Positions 27,124 to 37,030 of a DNA stretch of 64,000 nt are shown here, one piece after another. The notes under the pieces are model-generated. The model was not told the origin of the DNA. It ran no database searches and was given only the letters and a program-made list of their open reading frames with translations. The stretch lies in NCBI RefSeq assembly GCF_025717555.1, contig NZ_JAJIRP010000016.1, positions 37,586-101,585 of the forward strand. The letters are read 5' to 3'. The DNA is from Paucibacter sp. B2R-40 (GTDB taxonomy: Bacteria; Pseudomonadota; Gammaproteobacteria; Burkholderiales; Burkholderiaceae_C). Within the stretch, counting starts at the first letter, position 1, and every line of letters begins with the position of its first letter. The position numbers and the translations under genes were made by a program.

Positions 27124-28178
27124 GCCGTGTACTGTTGTGCTACCCAGTCCCGGTAAGCGCCGCTTTGCACCCGTGCCACCCATTCGGGGTGGTCCAGATA
27201 CCACTGCACGGTCTTTCGGATGCCGGTCGCGAAGGTTTCGGCCGGGCGCCAGCCGAGCTCGCGCTCGATCTTGCGGGCGTCGATGGCATAGCGCCTGTCA
27301 TGGCCGGGTCTGTCCTTCACGTAGCTGATCAAGCGCGCGTAACTGCCGGCAGCATCGGGCCGCAACTCGTCCAGCAATGCGCAAACGGTGTGCACGATGT
27401 CCAAATTGGTCATCTCGTTCCAGCCGCCGATGTTGTAGACCTCGCCTACCTTTCCACCGGCCAGCACAGCCCGGATCGCCGAGGCATGGTCGGTCACATA
27501 CAACCAGTCCCGTACATTCTTGCCGTCACCATAGATGGGCAGCGCTTTGCCGGCCAGCGCGTTGACGATCATCAGCGGGATCAGCTTCTCGGGGAAGTGC
27601 AGCGGCCCGTAGTTGTTCGAGCAGTTGGTGGTCAGCACCGGCAGACCATAGGTATGGTGCCAGGCCCGCACCAGATGATCGCTGGCAGCCTTGCTGGCCG
27701 AGTAGGGGCTGTTGGGCTCGTAGGTTTTGGTTTCGGCGAAAGGGGCGTCGTCCAGGCTCAAAGAGCCGTAGACCTCATCGGTCGAGACATGATGAAACCT
27801 GAACGCAGCCTTGTCCGTCTCGCCCAGCTCGCTCCAGTAGCCGCGCGCCGCTTCGAGCAGGGTGTAGGTGCCCTCGATATTGGTGCGCATAAAGGCGCCG
27901 GGGCCGCTGATCGAGCGGTCTACATGGCTTTCGGCGGCGAAGTGAACCAAGGCTCTTGGCTTGTGTTCGGCCAAGAGCTTGGCCACCAGCGCGCCGTCAC
28001 AAATATCGCCTTTGACGAACACATGGCGTGCATCGCCGTCCAGCGCAGCCAGGTTTTCCAGATTGCCGGCATAGGTCAGCGCGTCCAGTGTCACCACCGG
28101 CTCGTCTGACTGAGACAGCCAATCCAAGACAAAATTGCTGCCGATAAAGCCGGCGCCGCCGGTGACGAGAATGGTCAT
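27120..28178 (-). CDS. rfbB: dTDP-glucose 4,6-dehydratase
   Basis: 352 residues. [26 protein letters not shown] and [15 protein letters not shown] are the RmlB cofactor and catalytic motifs, with Asp-Glu in the STDEVYG block. It converts dTDP-glucose to dTDP-4-keto-6-deoxyglucose. It is first in the rfbBDAC block and follows the TviB-like dehydrogenase by 12 bases. Confidence 0.97.
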   Translation of the reverse strand: MTILVTGGAGFIGSNFVLDWLSQSDEPVVTLDALTYAGNLENLAALDGDARHVFVKGDICDGALVAKLLAEHKPRALVHFAAESHVDRSISGPGAFMRTNIEGTYTLLEAARGYWSELGETDKAAFRFHHVSTDEVYGSLSLDDAPFAETKTYEPNSPYSASKAASDHLVRAWHHTYGLPVLTTNCSNNYGPLHFPEKLIPLMIVNALAGKALPIYGDGKNVRDWLYVTDHASAIRAVLAGGKVGEVYNIGGWNEMTNLDIVHTVCALLDELRPDAAGSYARLISYVKDRPGHDRRYAIDARKIERELGWRPAETFATGIRKTVQWYLDHPEWVARVQSGAYRDWVAQQYTA

Positions 28179-28190
28179 ATCAATCCAGAA

Positions 28191-29480
28191 TTACAGACGC
28201 CAGACGCGCAGGCCGGCTGCTTGCAAGGCTTGCTGGTCAAAGGCCGCCTTGACGTCGATGAAAGCGCCGCCCGGCAGCAGTTTAGCGGCCAGGTCGGCGG
28301 CGCTCAGGGCTTTGTAGCTCTTGTGCGCTACGGCCGCGACGATGGCGTCGGCCCGGGGCAGTTCCGCCCAAGTCACCGGCCGCACGCCGTACTCATGTAC
28401 AGCCTCGTCAGCGTCGGCATCCGGGTCGGTGACGATCACCTCGACCCCGTAGGTCTTCAGCTCGGTGATGATGTCGATCACCTTGGAGTTGCGCAGGTCG
28501 GCGCAGTCTTCCTTGAAGGTCAGACCCAGGACGTTGACCTTGGCGCCCTTGATGGCGCTGCCGGCCGCAATCATTTGCTTGATGGTCTGCTCGGCGATGA
28601 ACTTGCCCATGCCGTCATTGATGCGCCGGCCGGCCAGAATCACCTGCGGGTGATAGCCCAGCATATCGGCTTTGTGGGTCAGGTAGTAAGGATCGACGCC
28701 GATGCAATGGCCACCGACCAGGCCCGGCTTGAACTTCAAGAAGTTCCACTTGGTGCCGGCCGCTTCGAGCACTTCGGAGGTGTCGATACCGATCTTGTCG
28801 AAAATGATGGACAACTCATTCATCAGCGCGATGTTCAGATCCCGCTGGGTATTTTCGATCACCTTGGCGGCCTCGGCGACCTTGATGCTGGCGGCACGGT
28901 GGACGCCGGGGATGATGATTTTTTCGTAGACCTTGGCAACGGTGTCCAGCGTCGCGGGCGTGTCGCCGGAGACGATCTTGAGGATCTTGGTCAAGGTGTG
29001 CTCTTTGTCACCCGGGTTGATGCGCTCGGGTGAATAACCGATGAAAAAGTCCTGCTTCCACTTCAGACCGGACTCGCGTTCCAACACGGGAATGCAAACC
29101 TCTTCGGTGGCACCCGGGTAGACGGTGGATTCATAGACCACGATCGCACCCTTCTTGAGGTTGCGGCCCACACTGGTGCTGGCGCCAATGAGTGGGCGGA
29201 AGTCGGGAATATGGGCGCCGTCAACCGGCGTGGGTACGGCCACGATGATGACGTCGGCTTCACGCAGGCAGGCCGGATCAAAGCTGTATTCGGCATGCGG
29301 CGACTGGCTCATTTCCTCGTCGCTCAACTCGCGCGAAGGGTCCACACCAGCCTGACATTTGGCGACCTTGTCCTTGGCGATGTCGAAACCAATGGTGCGG
29401 CCATGCTTGCCGAACTCGATCACCAGTGGCAAGCCCACATAACCCAAACCCACCACGGCAATCACGCTCTTTTCGCTCAT
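28191..29480 (-). CDS. UDP-N-acetylhexosamine C6 dehydrogenase, TviB/WbpA type
   Basis: 429 residues of the nucleotide-sugar dehydrogenase family. VVGLGYVGLPLVIEFGKHG binds NAD; GGHCIGVDPYYLTHKAD has the catalytic Cys; LGLTFKEDCADLRNSKV is the C-terminal domain signature. The group containing Vi-antigen TviB and related enzymes oxidises UDP-GlcNAc (or a related UDP-HexNAc) to the uronate. This activity together with WecB, encoded at 4375, would allow ManNAcA or GlcNAcA in the polymer; which one is inference. Confidence 0.9.
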   Translation of the reverse strand: MSEKSVIAVVGLGYVGLPLVIEFGKHGRTIGFDIAKDKVAKCQAGVDPSRELSDEEMSQSPHAEYSFDPACLREADVIIVAVPTPVDGAHIPDFRPLIGASTSVGRNLKKGAIVVYESTVYPGATEEVCIPVLERESGLKWKQDFFIGYSPERINPGDKEHTLTKILKIVSGDTPATLDTVAKVYEKIIIPGVHRAASIKVAEAAKVIENTQRDLNIALMNELSIIFDKIGIDTSEVLEAAGTKWNFLKFKPGLVGGHCIGVDPYYLTHKADMLGYHPQVILAGRRINDGMGKFIAEQTIKQMIAAGSAIKGAKVNVLGLTFKEDCADLRNSKVIDIITELKTYGVEVIVTDPDADADEAVHEYGVRPVTWAELPRADAIVAAVAHKSYKALSAADLAAKLLPGGAFIDVKAAFDQQALQAAGLRVWRL

Positions 29481-29513
29481 TTCCTATTCCCCAAAATTGA
29501 AAGTTCTCAGAAC

Positions 29514-30953
29514 TTAACTGCGGCCGTACGTGTCTTCAAAACGCACGATATCGTCCTCGCCCAGGTAGGAGCCGGACTGCACCTCGATAATTTCCAGCGG
29601 CACCTTACCCGGATTGGCCAGCCTGTGCGTTTGGCCCAGGGGGATATATGTGCTTTGGTTCTCGCTCAGCAGCAAAACCTTGTCGCCATTGGTGATCTCC
29701 GCGGTGCCGGAAACAACAATCCAGTGCTCGGCGCGGTGGTGGTGCATCTGCAGGCTCAAGGTCGCACCCGGCTTGACCATGATGCGTTTGACCTGAAAGC
29801 GCTCACCCGAGTCCACGCTGTCATACCAGCCCCAGGGGCGGTGGACTTTGCGATGCAGAGTTTGCTCACCGCGTTTCTCGGCGTCCAGTCGGGCGACGAT
29901 TTTCTTCACCTCTTGGCTGCGGGAACGGTCGCTGACCAAGATGGCATCGGGGGTTTCCACCACGACCACATCGCTCAGGCCCACCACGCTGACCAAGCGG
30001 CTGGTGGCGTGCACCAAGGTGTTGTGGCTGTCGCTGAAGATCGCGTCCCCAATGGCTGCGTTGCCGTTGGCGTCTTTGTCCGCCACTTGCCAGACGGCAT
30101 CCCAGGCACCGAGATCGTTCCAGCCGGCGTCCAGGGCCAACATGCGCAAGGCAATGTCGCTGCCGGGGCAGCGTTCCATGACCGCATAGTCGACCGACTC
30201 CGACGGCACGGCGGCGAATTCGGCCTTGCCGGGACGAATGAATTTGGCATCGACCGAGCGCGCGGCCCAAGCGGTGCGGGTGGCTGCTGCAATATCGGGC
30301 CGGAAACGCTCCAGTGCTTTTATCCAGACGCTGGCGCGCAGCACGAACATGCCGCTGTTCCAGAAGTAGTTGCCCTCCGCGACATAGCGCTCAGCCGTCG
30401 CGGCATCGGGCTTCTCAACGAACTGGGCCACGGCCAAGCCTGACCCGTCTGCCTCGGTGCGGATATAGCCGAACCCGGTCTCGGCGCGATCGGGCGTGAT
30501 GCCCAAAATCACGATCGATCCTTCGGCCGCTTGCCGGATCGCTTGTTGCAGGGCGGCTGTGAAAGCCGGGCCGTTGGTGACGGTTTGGTCAGATGGCGTC
30601 ACGACCAAGACCGGGTCAGCGCCATTCTCCAAGGCGTGCAGCGCGGCCAGCGTCAGCGCAGGCGCGGTGTTACGGCCCATGGGTTCGAGCAAGACGCCGC
30701 TGGTTTCCAAGCCGGTTTCGCGCAGTTGATCCAGCACCAGAAAGCGGTGCTCTTCATTGCCGATGATGGCTGGACCTGCCAGCGCGATGTCGGCCGCGGC
30801 GAGAGCGCCCAAGCGTTCGGCGGCTTGCTGAAACAGGCTGGTATTGCCGGACAAGACCAGAAACTGCTTGGGGAAACCAGCGCGCGAGAGGGGCCACAAG
30901 CGGGTGCCGCTGCCGCCGGCCATGATGACCGGTTGAACTTGGATCAGGGACAT
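29514..30953 (-). CDS. manC: Mannose-1-phosphate guanylyltransferase / mannose-6-phosphate isomerase
   Basis: 479 residues. The N-terminal transferase domain has [17 protein letters not shown] and FVEKPDAATAERYV; the C-terminal cupin domain has VHRPWGWYDSVDSG, LSLQMHHHRAEHWIVVSG and YIPLGQTHRLANPG. It supplies GDP-mannose and fructose/mannose-6-phosphate interconversion, the source for Gmd and Fcl at the other end of the window. The ATG at 30953 starts the family core MSLIQVQPVIMAGG; the longer frame is in the galE 3' region. Confidence 0.95.
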   Translation of the reverse strand: MSLIQVQPVIMAGGSGTRLWPLSRAGFPKQFLVLSGNTSLFQQAAERLGALAAADIALAGPAIIGNEEHRFLVLDQLRETGLETSGVLLEPMGRNTAPALTLAALHALENGADPVLVVTPSDQTVTNGPAFTAALQQAIRQAAEGSIVILGITPDRAETGFGYIRTEADGSGLAVAQFVEKPDAATAERYVAEGNYFWNSGMFVLRASVWIKALERFRPDIAAATRTAWAARSVDAKFIRPGKAEFAAVPSESVDYAVMERCPGSDIALRMLALDAGWNDLGAWDAVWQVADKDANGNAAIGDAIFSDSHNTLVHATSRLVSVVGLSDVVVVETPDAILVSDRSRSQEVKKIVARLDAEKRGEQTLHRKVHRPWGWYDSVDSGERFQVKRIMVKPGATLSLQMHHHRAEHWIVVSGTAEITNGDKVLLLSENQSTYIPLGQTHRLANPGKVPLEIIEVQSGSYLGEDDIVRFEDTYGRS

Positions 30954-30979
30954 TTGAGGATTCCAAAAAAATTTAAAAC

Positions 30980-31996
30980 TTACGCAAAACCCTGCGGATT
31001 CATGCTCTGCCAGCGCCAACTGTCCTGGCACATTTGCGCCAGGTCATGGCGGGCCTGCCAGCCCAGGCGCTCGCGGGCGAGTTGGGGGTCGGCATAGCAG
31101 GCCGCTACATCGCCAGCACGTCTGGGCACGACGGCGTAGGGCACGCTGCGCCCGCTGGCCACTTCATATGCCTTGACCAGATCGAGCACGCTATAGCCTT
31201 GACCGGTGCCGAGATTGGCGGTGATTGATTCTTGGCCGCCCAGCAGGAAACGCAGCGCCGCCACATGACCCTCGGCCAGGTCAACCACATGGATGTAGTC
31301 GCGCACGCCGGTGCCGTCAGGTGTTGCATAGTCATTGCCGAAGACCTGCAGGCGCTCGCGCCGCCCGACGGCGACCTGCGCCACATAGGGCATCAAATTG
31401 TTCGGTGTGCCGCGTGGGTCTTCCCCGATCAGCCCGCTGGCGTGGGCGCCTACCGGGTTGAAGTAACGCAGCGCGGCGGTCTGCCAGGCCGCATCAGCCG
31501 CACCCAGGTCGCGCAAAATTGTTTCACCCATCAGCTTGGTCGCGCCGTAGGGGTTGACGGCCGACAGCGCCGCGTCTTCACGCAGGGGCAGGCTTTCTGG
31601 TACACCGTAGACGGTAGCACTCGAGCTGAAGACCATGCGCTTGCAGCCAAAGCGGAGCATGGTCTCGCAGGTGTTGATCAGGCCCCCGAGGTTGTTGCGG
31701 TAGTAGCTGAGTGGCTGAGTGGTTGATTCGCCGACTGCCTTGAAGGCGGCGAAGTGCACGACCGCGTCTGGCCGATGGCGCTCAAAGACGGCGTTCATCG
31801 CAGCAGCGTCGCAAACATCGGCACGCTCGAACACGGGCTCTTGGCCACTCAGGGTCTTCAGGCGGTTCAACACCTCGGGTGAACTGTTGGAGAAATTGTC
31901 GATACCGACCACCTCAAAGCCGGCCGCCTGCAGGGCCAACCAAGTGTGCGAGGCAATATAGCCGGCAGCGCCGGTCAGCAAGATGCGTGCAGTCAT
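30980..31996 (-). CDS. galE: UDP-glucose 4-epimerase
   Basis: 338 residues. The NAD motif is TGAAGYIASHTWLAL (the third Gly of the usual motif is Ala here). SSSATVYG and NPYGATKLMGE carry Ser and Tyr-x-x-x-Lys; YFNPVGAHASGLIGEDP is GalE-specific. It interconverts UDP-glucose and UDP-galactose (and possibly the N-acetyl forms). It precedes manC by 26 bases and follows epsL by 13 bases, so it lies in the same transcript. Confidence 0.95.
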   Translation of the reverse strand: MTARILLTGAAGYIASHTWLALQAAGFEVVGIDNFSNSSPEVLNRLKTLSGQEPVFERADVCDAAAMNAVFERHRPDAVVHFAAFKAVGESTTQPLSYYRNNLGGLINTCETMLRFGCKRMVFSSSATVYGVPESLPLREDAALSAVNPYGATKLMGETILRDLGAADAAWQTAALRYFNPVGAHASGLIGEDPRGTPNNLMPYVAQVAVGRRERLQVFGNDYATPDGTGVRDYIHVVDLAEGHVAALRFLLGGQESITANLGTGQGYSVLDLVKAYEVASGRSVPYAVVPRRAGDVAACYADPQLARERLGWQARHDLAQMCQDSWRWQSMNPQGFA

Positions 31997-32009
31997 GATG
32001 TGGGCTCAA

Positions 32010-33233
32010 TCAGTACAGCAGGATTTGGCCGTAGCAGCCGTAGCTGTTGGCATCAAAGGTGTAAATTTCTTGCGAGCTGTTGCGCGATGACTTGTTGTAT
32101 TGGCAGCCCATGGTGATGCCGCGCGAATATTGCCAGCGCGCACCCAGATTGAAGGCGTTGTCGCGATCGGTGTCTTCGGAGCGCCGTCCCGCAGCATCAT
32201 TGATGCGGCGGCTTTTGGAAGTGCTCAGGCCACTGGTGAGAAAGACCTTGCCGGTCAACTCGTAAGTCGCATTAACTTGCAGGCCATTGGTAATGCGGTC
32301 CTGCTCGGAGCTGGTATTGGCGTTGCTGAATGAGGATTCCAGGCCCGTGTCGCGGCTGACGCTGCTGGAAATATTCCATTTAGCGCTAGGCTGCCAACCC
32401 CAGGTGATTTGGCCGGTCACGCCCGAGAAATCATTCCCGACGCCTTGCTTGATCTTGGAACGGCCAGTGCTGATGCGGCCCTCCAAAGTGCTGGCCCCGC
32501 TGGCAACCCAGCGGCCGGTGAAGTCGATGTCTTTGCGTTCGAACTCGCGGGCTTCAACGGGCTTGGAGATGGGCACCCCGTTGAAGGTCGGCGTATAGGT
32601 TGGGTAATTGTCGGTCGTAACGCGGCCGGCGACGCCCAGCCGCAAATCGGTGCTGGGCTGCCACACAGCGCCGAGTGAAAAGCGATTCTGATCAAACTCG
32701 AATTGCGCATATTCATCGGCACTGAAGCGACGCGTACGGTGTCCCGCCCCGACTTCAAGCGAATACTGCGTCACCAAGCCAACCCGCACCACACCGTTCA
32801 AATTGGTGTTGTTCTCGGTGTTCTTTTTGCGTATTGCCAGTGCCGTACGCTCGGTATAGGTGCTCAGCGCCTGACTGTTATCGATGTTGATGGTGCCGGA
32901 CAGCCGCTCCAGCGTCGACCAGTCCAAACCGCCCTTGACGCTGTAGCCGACGTTGTTGAGGTCGGTGTTCTTGCTGTAGCGGTTGGTGTTGACGTTGACG
33001 TCCGCATAGACGCGCTGGCGACCTATGGGTTGATTGACGCCGGCCAACAGACTCGCGGTGGCGACGGTATCGTCGTTAGGGCTGTAGACCGAGCGGTAAA
33101 TGTTCGAAACCCGGTTGATGCCGAGTGAACCGCCATAGTAATAGGGATTTGACTCGGCCCAGGCCGGTACGGCGCCAGCCCAGGCAGCTAAGCAGGCTGT
33201 GGCCAGAAACAATCGACGTTGCGCGTGAGGCAT
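32010..33233 (-). CDS. epsL: EpsL-like outer-membrane beta-barrel of the exopolysaccharide operon
   Basis: 407 residues. A signal peptide (MPHAQRRLFLATACLAAWAG to about residue 26, ending PAWAE) precedes a long series of amphipathic strands with alternating aromatic residues, such as VNTNRYSKNTDLNNVGYSVKG and ARWQYSRGITMGCQYNKSS. The C-terminus ends in an aromatic residue (QILLY), as outer-membrane barrels do. It matches the EpsL family associated with exosortase loci, thought to help polymer export; the precise role is unproven. It lies between wcaJ and galE. Confidence 0.82.
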   Translation of the reverse strand: MPHAQRRLFLATACLAAWAGAVPAWAESNPYYYGGSLGINRVSNIYRSVYSPNDDTVATASLLAGVNQPIGRQRVYADVNVNTNRYSKNTDLNNVGYSVKGGLDWSTLERLSGTINIDNSQALSTYTERTALAIRKKNTENNTNLNGVVRVGLVTQYSLEVGAGHRTRRFSADEYAQFEFDQNRFSLGAVWQPSTDLRLGVAGRVTTDNYPTYTPTFNGVPISKPVEAREFERKDIDFTGRWVASGASTLEGRISTGRSKIKQGVGNDFSGVTGQITWGWQPSAKWNISSSVSRDTGLESSFSNANTSSEQDRITNGLQVNATYELTGKVFLTSGLSTSKSRRINDAAGRRSEDTDRDNAFNLGARWQYSRGITMGCQYNKSSRNSSQEIYTFDANSYGCYGQILLY

Positions 33234-33278
33234 GAATATCCTAAAGAGAATGGGGTCAGCGAAACTGAGCTGATCGAA

Positions 33279-34670
33279 TCAATATGCGTTGCGATCAAAC
33301 AGCATCAAACGGGCGGTGCGAGCGATGATTTGCAAATCCAGGCCCAGCGACCAATTGCGCAGGTATTCCAGATCATATTCAACGCGGGCTTCCATTTTAT
33401 CGATGGTATCGGTCTCGCCCCGCAGGCCATTGACCTGTGCCCAGCCGGTGATACCGGGTTTGACCTTGTGCCTGACCATATAGGCCTTGATCAGCTTTCG
33501 ATACTCTTCGTTGTGCGCGACGGCATGGGGCCGAGGACCGACGATACTCATTTGACCCTGCAAGACGTTGACGAACTGAGGCAACTCGTCCAGCGAGGTG
33601 CGCCGAATGAAGGCGCCGAACTTGGTAATGCGTGGGTCTTCCTTGGTCGCTTGCTTGACGACCTTGCCATTGTCCTGGGTGCGCATGGAGCGGAACTTGT
33701 AGACAATGATTTCCTCGCCGTCCAGACCGTTGCGGCGCTGCTTGAAGATGATGGGGCCGGGAGAGCTGTACTTCACCCCTATAGCCACCGCCAGCAAGAT
33801 CGGCGAGATCAATACCAGAATCAAACTGGCCAGAACAATATCGCTGATGCGTTTGACCAACTCATTGGTGCCGGTAAACGGGGTTTCGCAAATTCCCACC
33901 ACTGGCACGCCATTCATGTCTTGCAAACGGCCTTGGATGATGCTGATGCCGAACACATCGGGCACAAAAAACAAAGAAGCCGTCGTGCCTTGCACTTGCT
34001 CCAACAATTGCACGATGCGGGGCTGAGAACCCAAAGGCAAGGTGATATAGACCTCGCGAATATTGTGGGTGCGCACATACTCGCTCAGTTCGCTGAGGCG
34101 ACCCAAGAGCTTGTTGCGAGAGTCCTCATGCAGGCGGTCGTCTTGCCGGTCTTCGAAATAGCCGAGGAAATCAATGCCTTGGTCCGCGCCCGCATTCAAG
34201 GCTCTGGCGACCTTGGCGCCGAGCGGTCCGGCACCGACGATGACGGCGCCGCGCCTTGCACTACTGGCCCGGCGGGCCCGCTCCCAGCGACCGGCTTGGA
34301 TGGCCAAGACCTGTAAAACCGGCGTCAAGCCCGCCCACCAATACAGCACACGATCTTCGAAATAGCCCATGCTGTTGGTGGCGTACCCGCACAGCGCAAG
34401 AATCACCAACAAGGCGCCCCAGGAACTCAGGACGTCAACGGTCGCGCTGACGCTGCTGCTGCCGGAGAAACGGTTGCGTCCGGGAAAGGTCAAGGCGAAC
34501 ACCAGCAAACACAGCGTCAGCCCGGACCGGAGAATCGGTTCGCCAAAAAAAGCACTGACGGCCAAAAAGCACAGCACGATGATGCTGGGCTCCATGAAGG
34601 CAGCGATCAATGATTCGACGGACTGCGGCGCGCTGTAGAACGTTCTCTTGTAACTTCGGTCCTCGAACAT
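33279..34670 (-). CDS. wcaJ: Undecaprenyl-phosphate glucose phosphotransferase
   Basis: 463 residues of the polyprenyl-phosphate hexose-1-phosphate transferase family. Four or five N-terminal membrane helices (about 20-130) are followed by a nucleotide-binding-like middle and the catalytic C-terminal domain, with VKYSSPGPIIFKQRRNGLDG, FRSMRT and DELPQFVNVLQGQMSIVGPRP. It transfers glucose-1-phosphate or galactose-1-phosphate to undecaprenyl phosphate and starts repeat-unit synthesis. Start at ATG 34670 with an AGGGAG ribosome site close upstream; likely first gene of the polysaccharide transcript. Confidence 0.93.
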   Translation of the reverse strand: MFEDRSYKRTFYSAPQSVESLIAAFMEPSIIVLCFLAVSAFFGEPILRSGLTLCLLVFALTFPGRNRFSGSSSVSATVDVLSSWGALLVILALCGYATNSMGYFEDRVLYWWAGLTPVLQVLAIQAGRWERARRASSARRGAVIVGAGPLGAKVARALNAGADQGIDFLGYFEDRQDDRLHEDSRNKLLGRLSELSEYVRTHNIREVYITLPLGSQPRIVQLLEQVQGTTASLFFVPDVFGISIIQGRLQDMNGVPVVGICETPFTGTNELVKRISDIVLASLILVLISPILLAVAIGVKYSSPGPIIFKQRRNGLDGEEIIVYKFRSMRTQDNGKVVKQATKEDPRITKFGAFIRRTSLDELPQFVNVLQGQMSIVGPRPHAVAHNEEYRKLIKAYMVRHKVKPGITGWAQVNGLRGETDTIDKMEARVEYDLEYLRNWSLGLDLQIIARTARLMLFDRNAY

Positions 34671-34892
34671 CGATCTCCCTTGTTCCTTACTGCCGCATCG
34701 GCGTTGTTCTGCATGGCATAGCAAATTGCACTGAGTCGCTGCTGGCGGGCAGGACAGTCCGGCTGACCATTGTTTCCTTTCCCAACCAAATTCCCGCGAC
34801 GGGATTTTGGCGTGGATTCTCTCTCAATTCGATGTGGGTTTTGAATCGCCCCCCTGATTCGAACTTTCACCGCGACTGCCTACAATCCGCTC

Positions 34893-35417
34893 ATGCTGAA
34901 ATATTGGATGAACTTGGCAACGCCGGCCGCACAGGATCGCATGATCCTGTTACTGAATCATGTCCTGAGCCGCGAATCCCACGCCATGGCTCGTTTGCTG
35001 CCTTTTGCAGGCAGGGCTGTTGTTTTGCATCTGCAGAATTGGCCTGCGCTGCTGCCGGCAGCGCCCGACTTGGGATTGCTCGTCACGCCTGCGGGCCTGT
35101 TTGAGCGCCAGGCCTTGCAGGAAGCTGCGCCGGCCTTGCGAATCGAACTGGATGCGGCCAATCCGGCCCTGGTGGCGCTGGGTGCGCTATTGGGTGAGCG
35201 CCCCAGCGTGTCGGTGCAGGGGGACGCGGCCTTTGCCGGCGAGATCAGCTGGCTGATGGAGAACCTGCGCTGGGACATCGAGGATGACTTGGCCAGCATC
35301 GTTGGGCCGGTTGCTGCGCATCAGCTGTCTGTTTGGGGGCGTTCTGCTGCCTCGGCCGTAGCCGCCCTGGCCCGCAGTGCGGCGGCGTTCAAGCCGTCCG
35401 GCAGCAAAGCCGCATGA
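34893..35417 (+). CDS. ubiJ: Ubiquinone biosynthesis accessory factor UbiJ (SCP2 domain)
   Basis: 174 residues. A small SCP2/sterol-carrier-like fold: [41 protein letters not shown] and [13 protein letters not shown] are typical of UbiJ. It holds lipid intermediates in the aerobic ubiquinone complex. The stop overlaps the ubiB start as ATGA. A TACAAT box at 34881-34886 ends only six bases before the ATG, so the message could be leaderless, or the true start is the ATG at 34908. Confidence 0.87.
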   Translation: MLKYWMNLATPAAQDRMILLLNHVLSRESHAMARLLPFAGRAVVLHLQNWPALLPAAPDLGLLVTPAGLFERQALQEAAPALRIELDAANPALVALGALLGERPSVSVQGDAAFAGEISWLMENLRWDIEDDLASIVGPVAAHQLSVWGRSAASAVAALARSAAAFKPSGSKAA

Positions 35418-36979
35418 GGTACTTTGCGCGCCTGTTCGTCATTGTCTGGACGATTCTGCGTTTTGGCCTTGATGAGCTGGCGCTGTCGGGCTTTCGGCGC
35501 AAGCGTTTTCGGCTCTTGCGCCGAGCGGTCTCTTTAGGTCGCAGTTGGGAGCAGCCGCGCGGCGTGCGACTGCGCCTGGCGCTGGAGCATCTCGGCCCCA
35601 TCTTCGTCAAATTCGGTCAGGTTTTGTCGACCCGGCGTGATCTTGTGCCTGAGGATATGGTGGAGGAGTTGGCCAAGCTGCAGGACCGGGTGCCGCCATT
35701 TCCGGCCGCCGAGTCGCGCGCCCTGGTCGAGAAGGCCTTTGGTCGTCCGGTCGCTGAGCTGTTCGGCAGCTTTGATGCCGAACCGGTCGCCAGCGCCTCG
35801 ATCGCTCAAGTGCATTTCGCCACCCTCAAAGACGGTCGCGAGGTCGCCGTCAAGGTCCTGCGCCCCGGCATGCTGGACACCATCGACGACGATCTGGCTC
35901 TGCTGCGGACCATCGCGGTCTGGGTCGAGCGCTTGTCGGCCGATGGCCGGCGCTTGAAGCCGCGCGAAGTGGTGGCCGAATTCAGCACCTATTTGCACGA
36001 TGAGCTTGACTTGGTGCGCGAAGCGGCAAATGCGGCGCAGCTGCGCCGCAATATGACCGGCCTGGATCTGGTCATGGTGCCCGAGATGATGTGGGATATG
36101 TGCAGCTCCGAGGTCATCGTGATGGAACGCATGCATGGCGTGCCGATTTCGCAGCTGGAGCGTTTGAAGGCCGCCGGCATCGACATCCCCAAGCTGGCGC
36201 GCGACGGTGTCACGATCTTTTTCACGCAAGTTTTTCGCGACGGCTTTTTCCATGCCGACATGCACCCTGGCAATATCCAGGTCAGCTTGAATCCGGCCAC
36301 CTTTGGCCGCTATATCGCGCTGGATTTCGGCATCATCGGCACGCTGACCGAGGTCGATAAAGAGTATTTGGCGCAGAACTTCATTGCCTTTTTCCGGCGC
36401 GACTACAAGCGCGTGGCCGAGTTGCACATCGCCTCGGGCTGGGTGCCGGCGGGCACGCGGGTGGATGAGTTGGAAAGCGCGGTGCGGGCGGTCTGTGAGC
36501 CGCATTTCGATCGGCCTTTGAAGGATATTTCGCTCGGCCAGGTCTTGATGCGCTTGTTCCAGACCTCGCGCCGTTTCAATGTCGAAATCCAACCGCAGCT
36601 GGTATTGCTGCAAAAGACGCTGCTCAATATCGAGGGTCTGGGCCGTCAGCTCGACCCCAATTTGGACCTCTGGGCCACGGCCAAGCCTTTTCTTGAACGC
36701 TGGATGAACGAGCAGGTCGGTTGGCGCGCACTGCTCAACCAGATTCAGAAGGAGGCGCCGCGCTACGCCCAGCTGTTCCCCGAGCTGCCGCGTCTTTTGC
36801 ATGATGCCTTGAAGCGTCAAGCCTCGCCCTACGAGGAACAGGCCATCACGGCCTTGCTGCAGGAGCAAAAACGAACCAATCAACTGCTCAAAGCTTTGCT
36901 TTATGGCGGCTTGGGCTTTGTATTCGGCTTGGTCGGCGCTCATGTATTGCTGCGCGCCGGGCTGATTTTTGGGGGCTGA
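35414..36979 (+). CDS. ubiB: Atypical kinase UbiB, ubiquinone biosynthesis
   Basis: 521 residues. It has the ADCK/UbiB signatures [11 protein letters not shown] (KxGQ), ASIAQVHFA (alanine-rich loop), [12 protein letters not shown] (ExD-like helix), [10 protein letters not shown] (catalytic loop) and ALDFGIIG. The C-terminus has two hydrophobic segments ([19 protein letters not shown]), as in membrane-anchored UbiB. It is an ATPase required for ubiquinone biosynthesis. Coupled to ubiJ by ATGA; the order ubiJ-ubiB matches E. coli. Start at ATG 35414. Confidence 0.95.
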   Translation: MRYFARLFVIVWTILRFGLDELALSGFRRKRFRLLRRAVSLGRSWEQPRGVRLRLALEHLGPIFVKFGQVLSTRRDLVPEDMVEELAKLQDRVPPFPAAESRALVEKAFGRPVAELFGSFDAEPVASASIAQVHFATLKDGREVAVKVLRPGMLDTIDDDLALLRTIAVWVERLSADGRRLKPREVVAEFSTYLHDELDLVREAANAAQLRRNMTGLDLVMVPEMMWDMCSSEVIVMERMHGVPISQLERLKAAGIDIPKLARDGVTIFFTQVFRDGFFHADMHPGNIQVSLNPATFGRYIALDFGIIGTLTEVDKEYLAQNFIAFFRRDYKRVAELHIASGWVPAGTRVDELESAVRAVCEPHFDRPLKDISLGQVLMRLFQTSRRFNVEIQPQLVLLQKTLLNIEGLGRQLDPNLDLWATAKPFLERWMNEQVGWRALLNQIQKEAPRYAQLFPELPRLLHDALKRQASPYEEQAITALLQEQKRTNQLLKALLYGGLGFVFGLVGAHVLLRAGLIFGG

Positions 36980-37030
36980 TGTTTTGGCGATAATCCGCCA
37001 CGTTCTGTTGCCACTAAACGACGCGCCGCC

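Noticed and set aside
35534..36943. Minus-strand open frame of 469 residues
   Set aside because: Antisense to ubiB, whose kinase motifs are complete.
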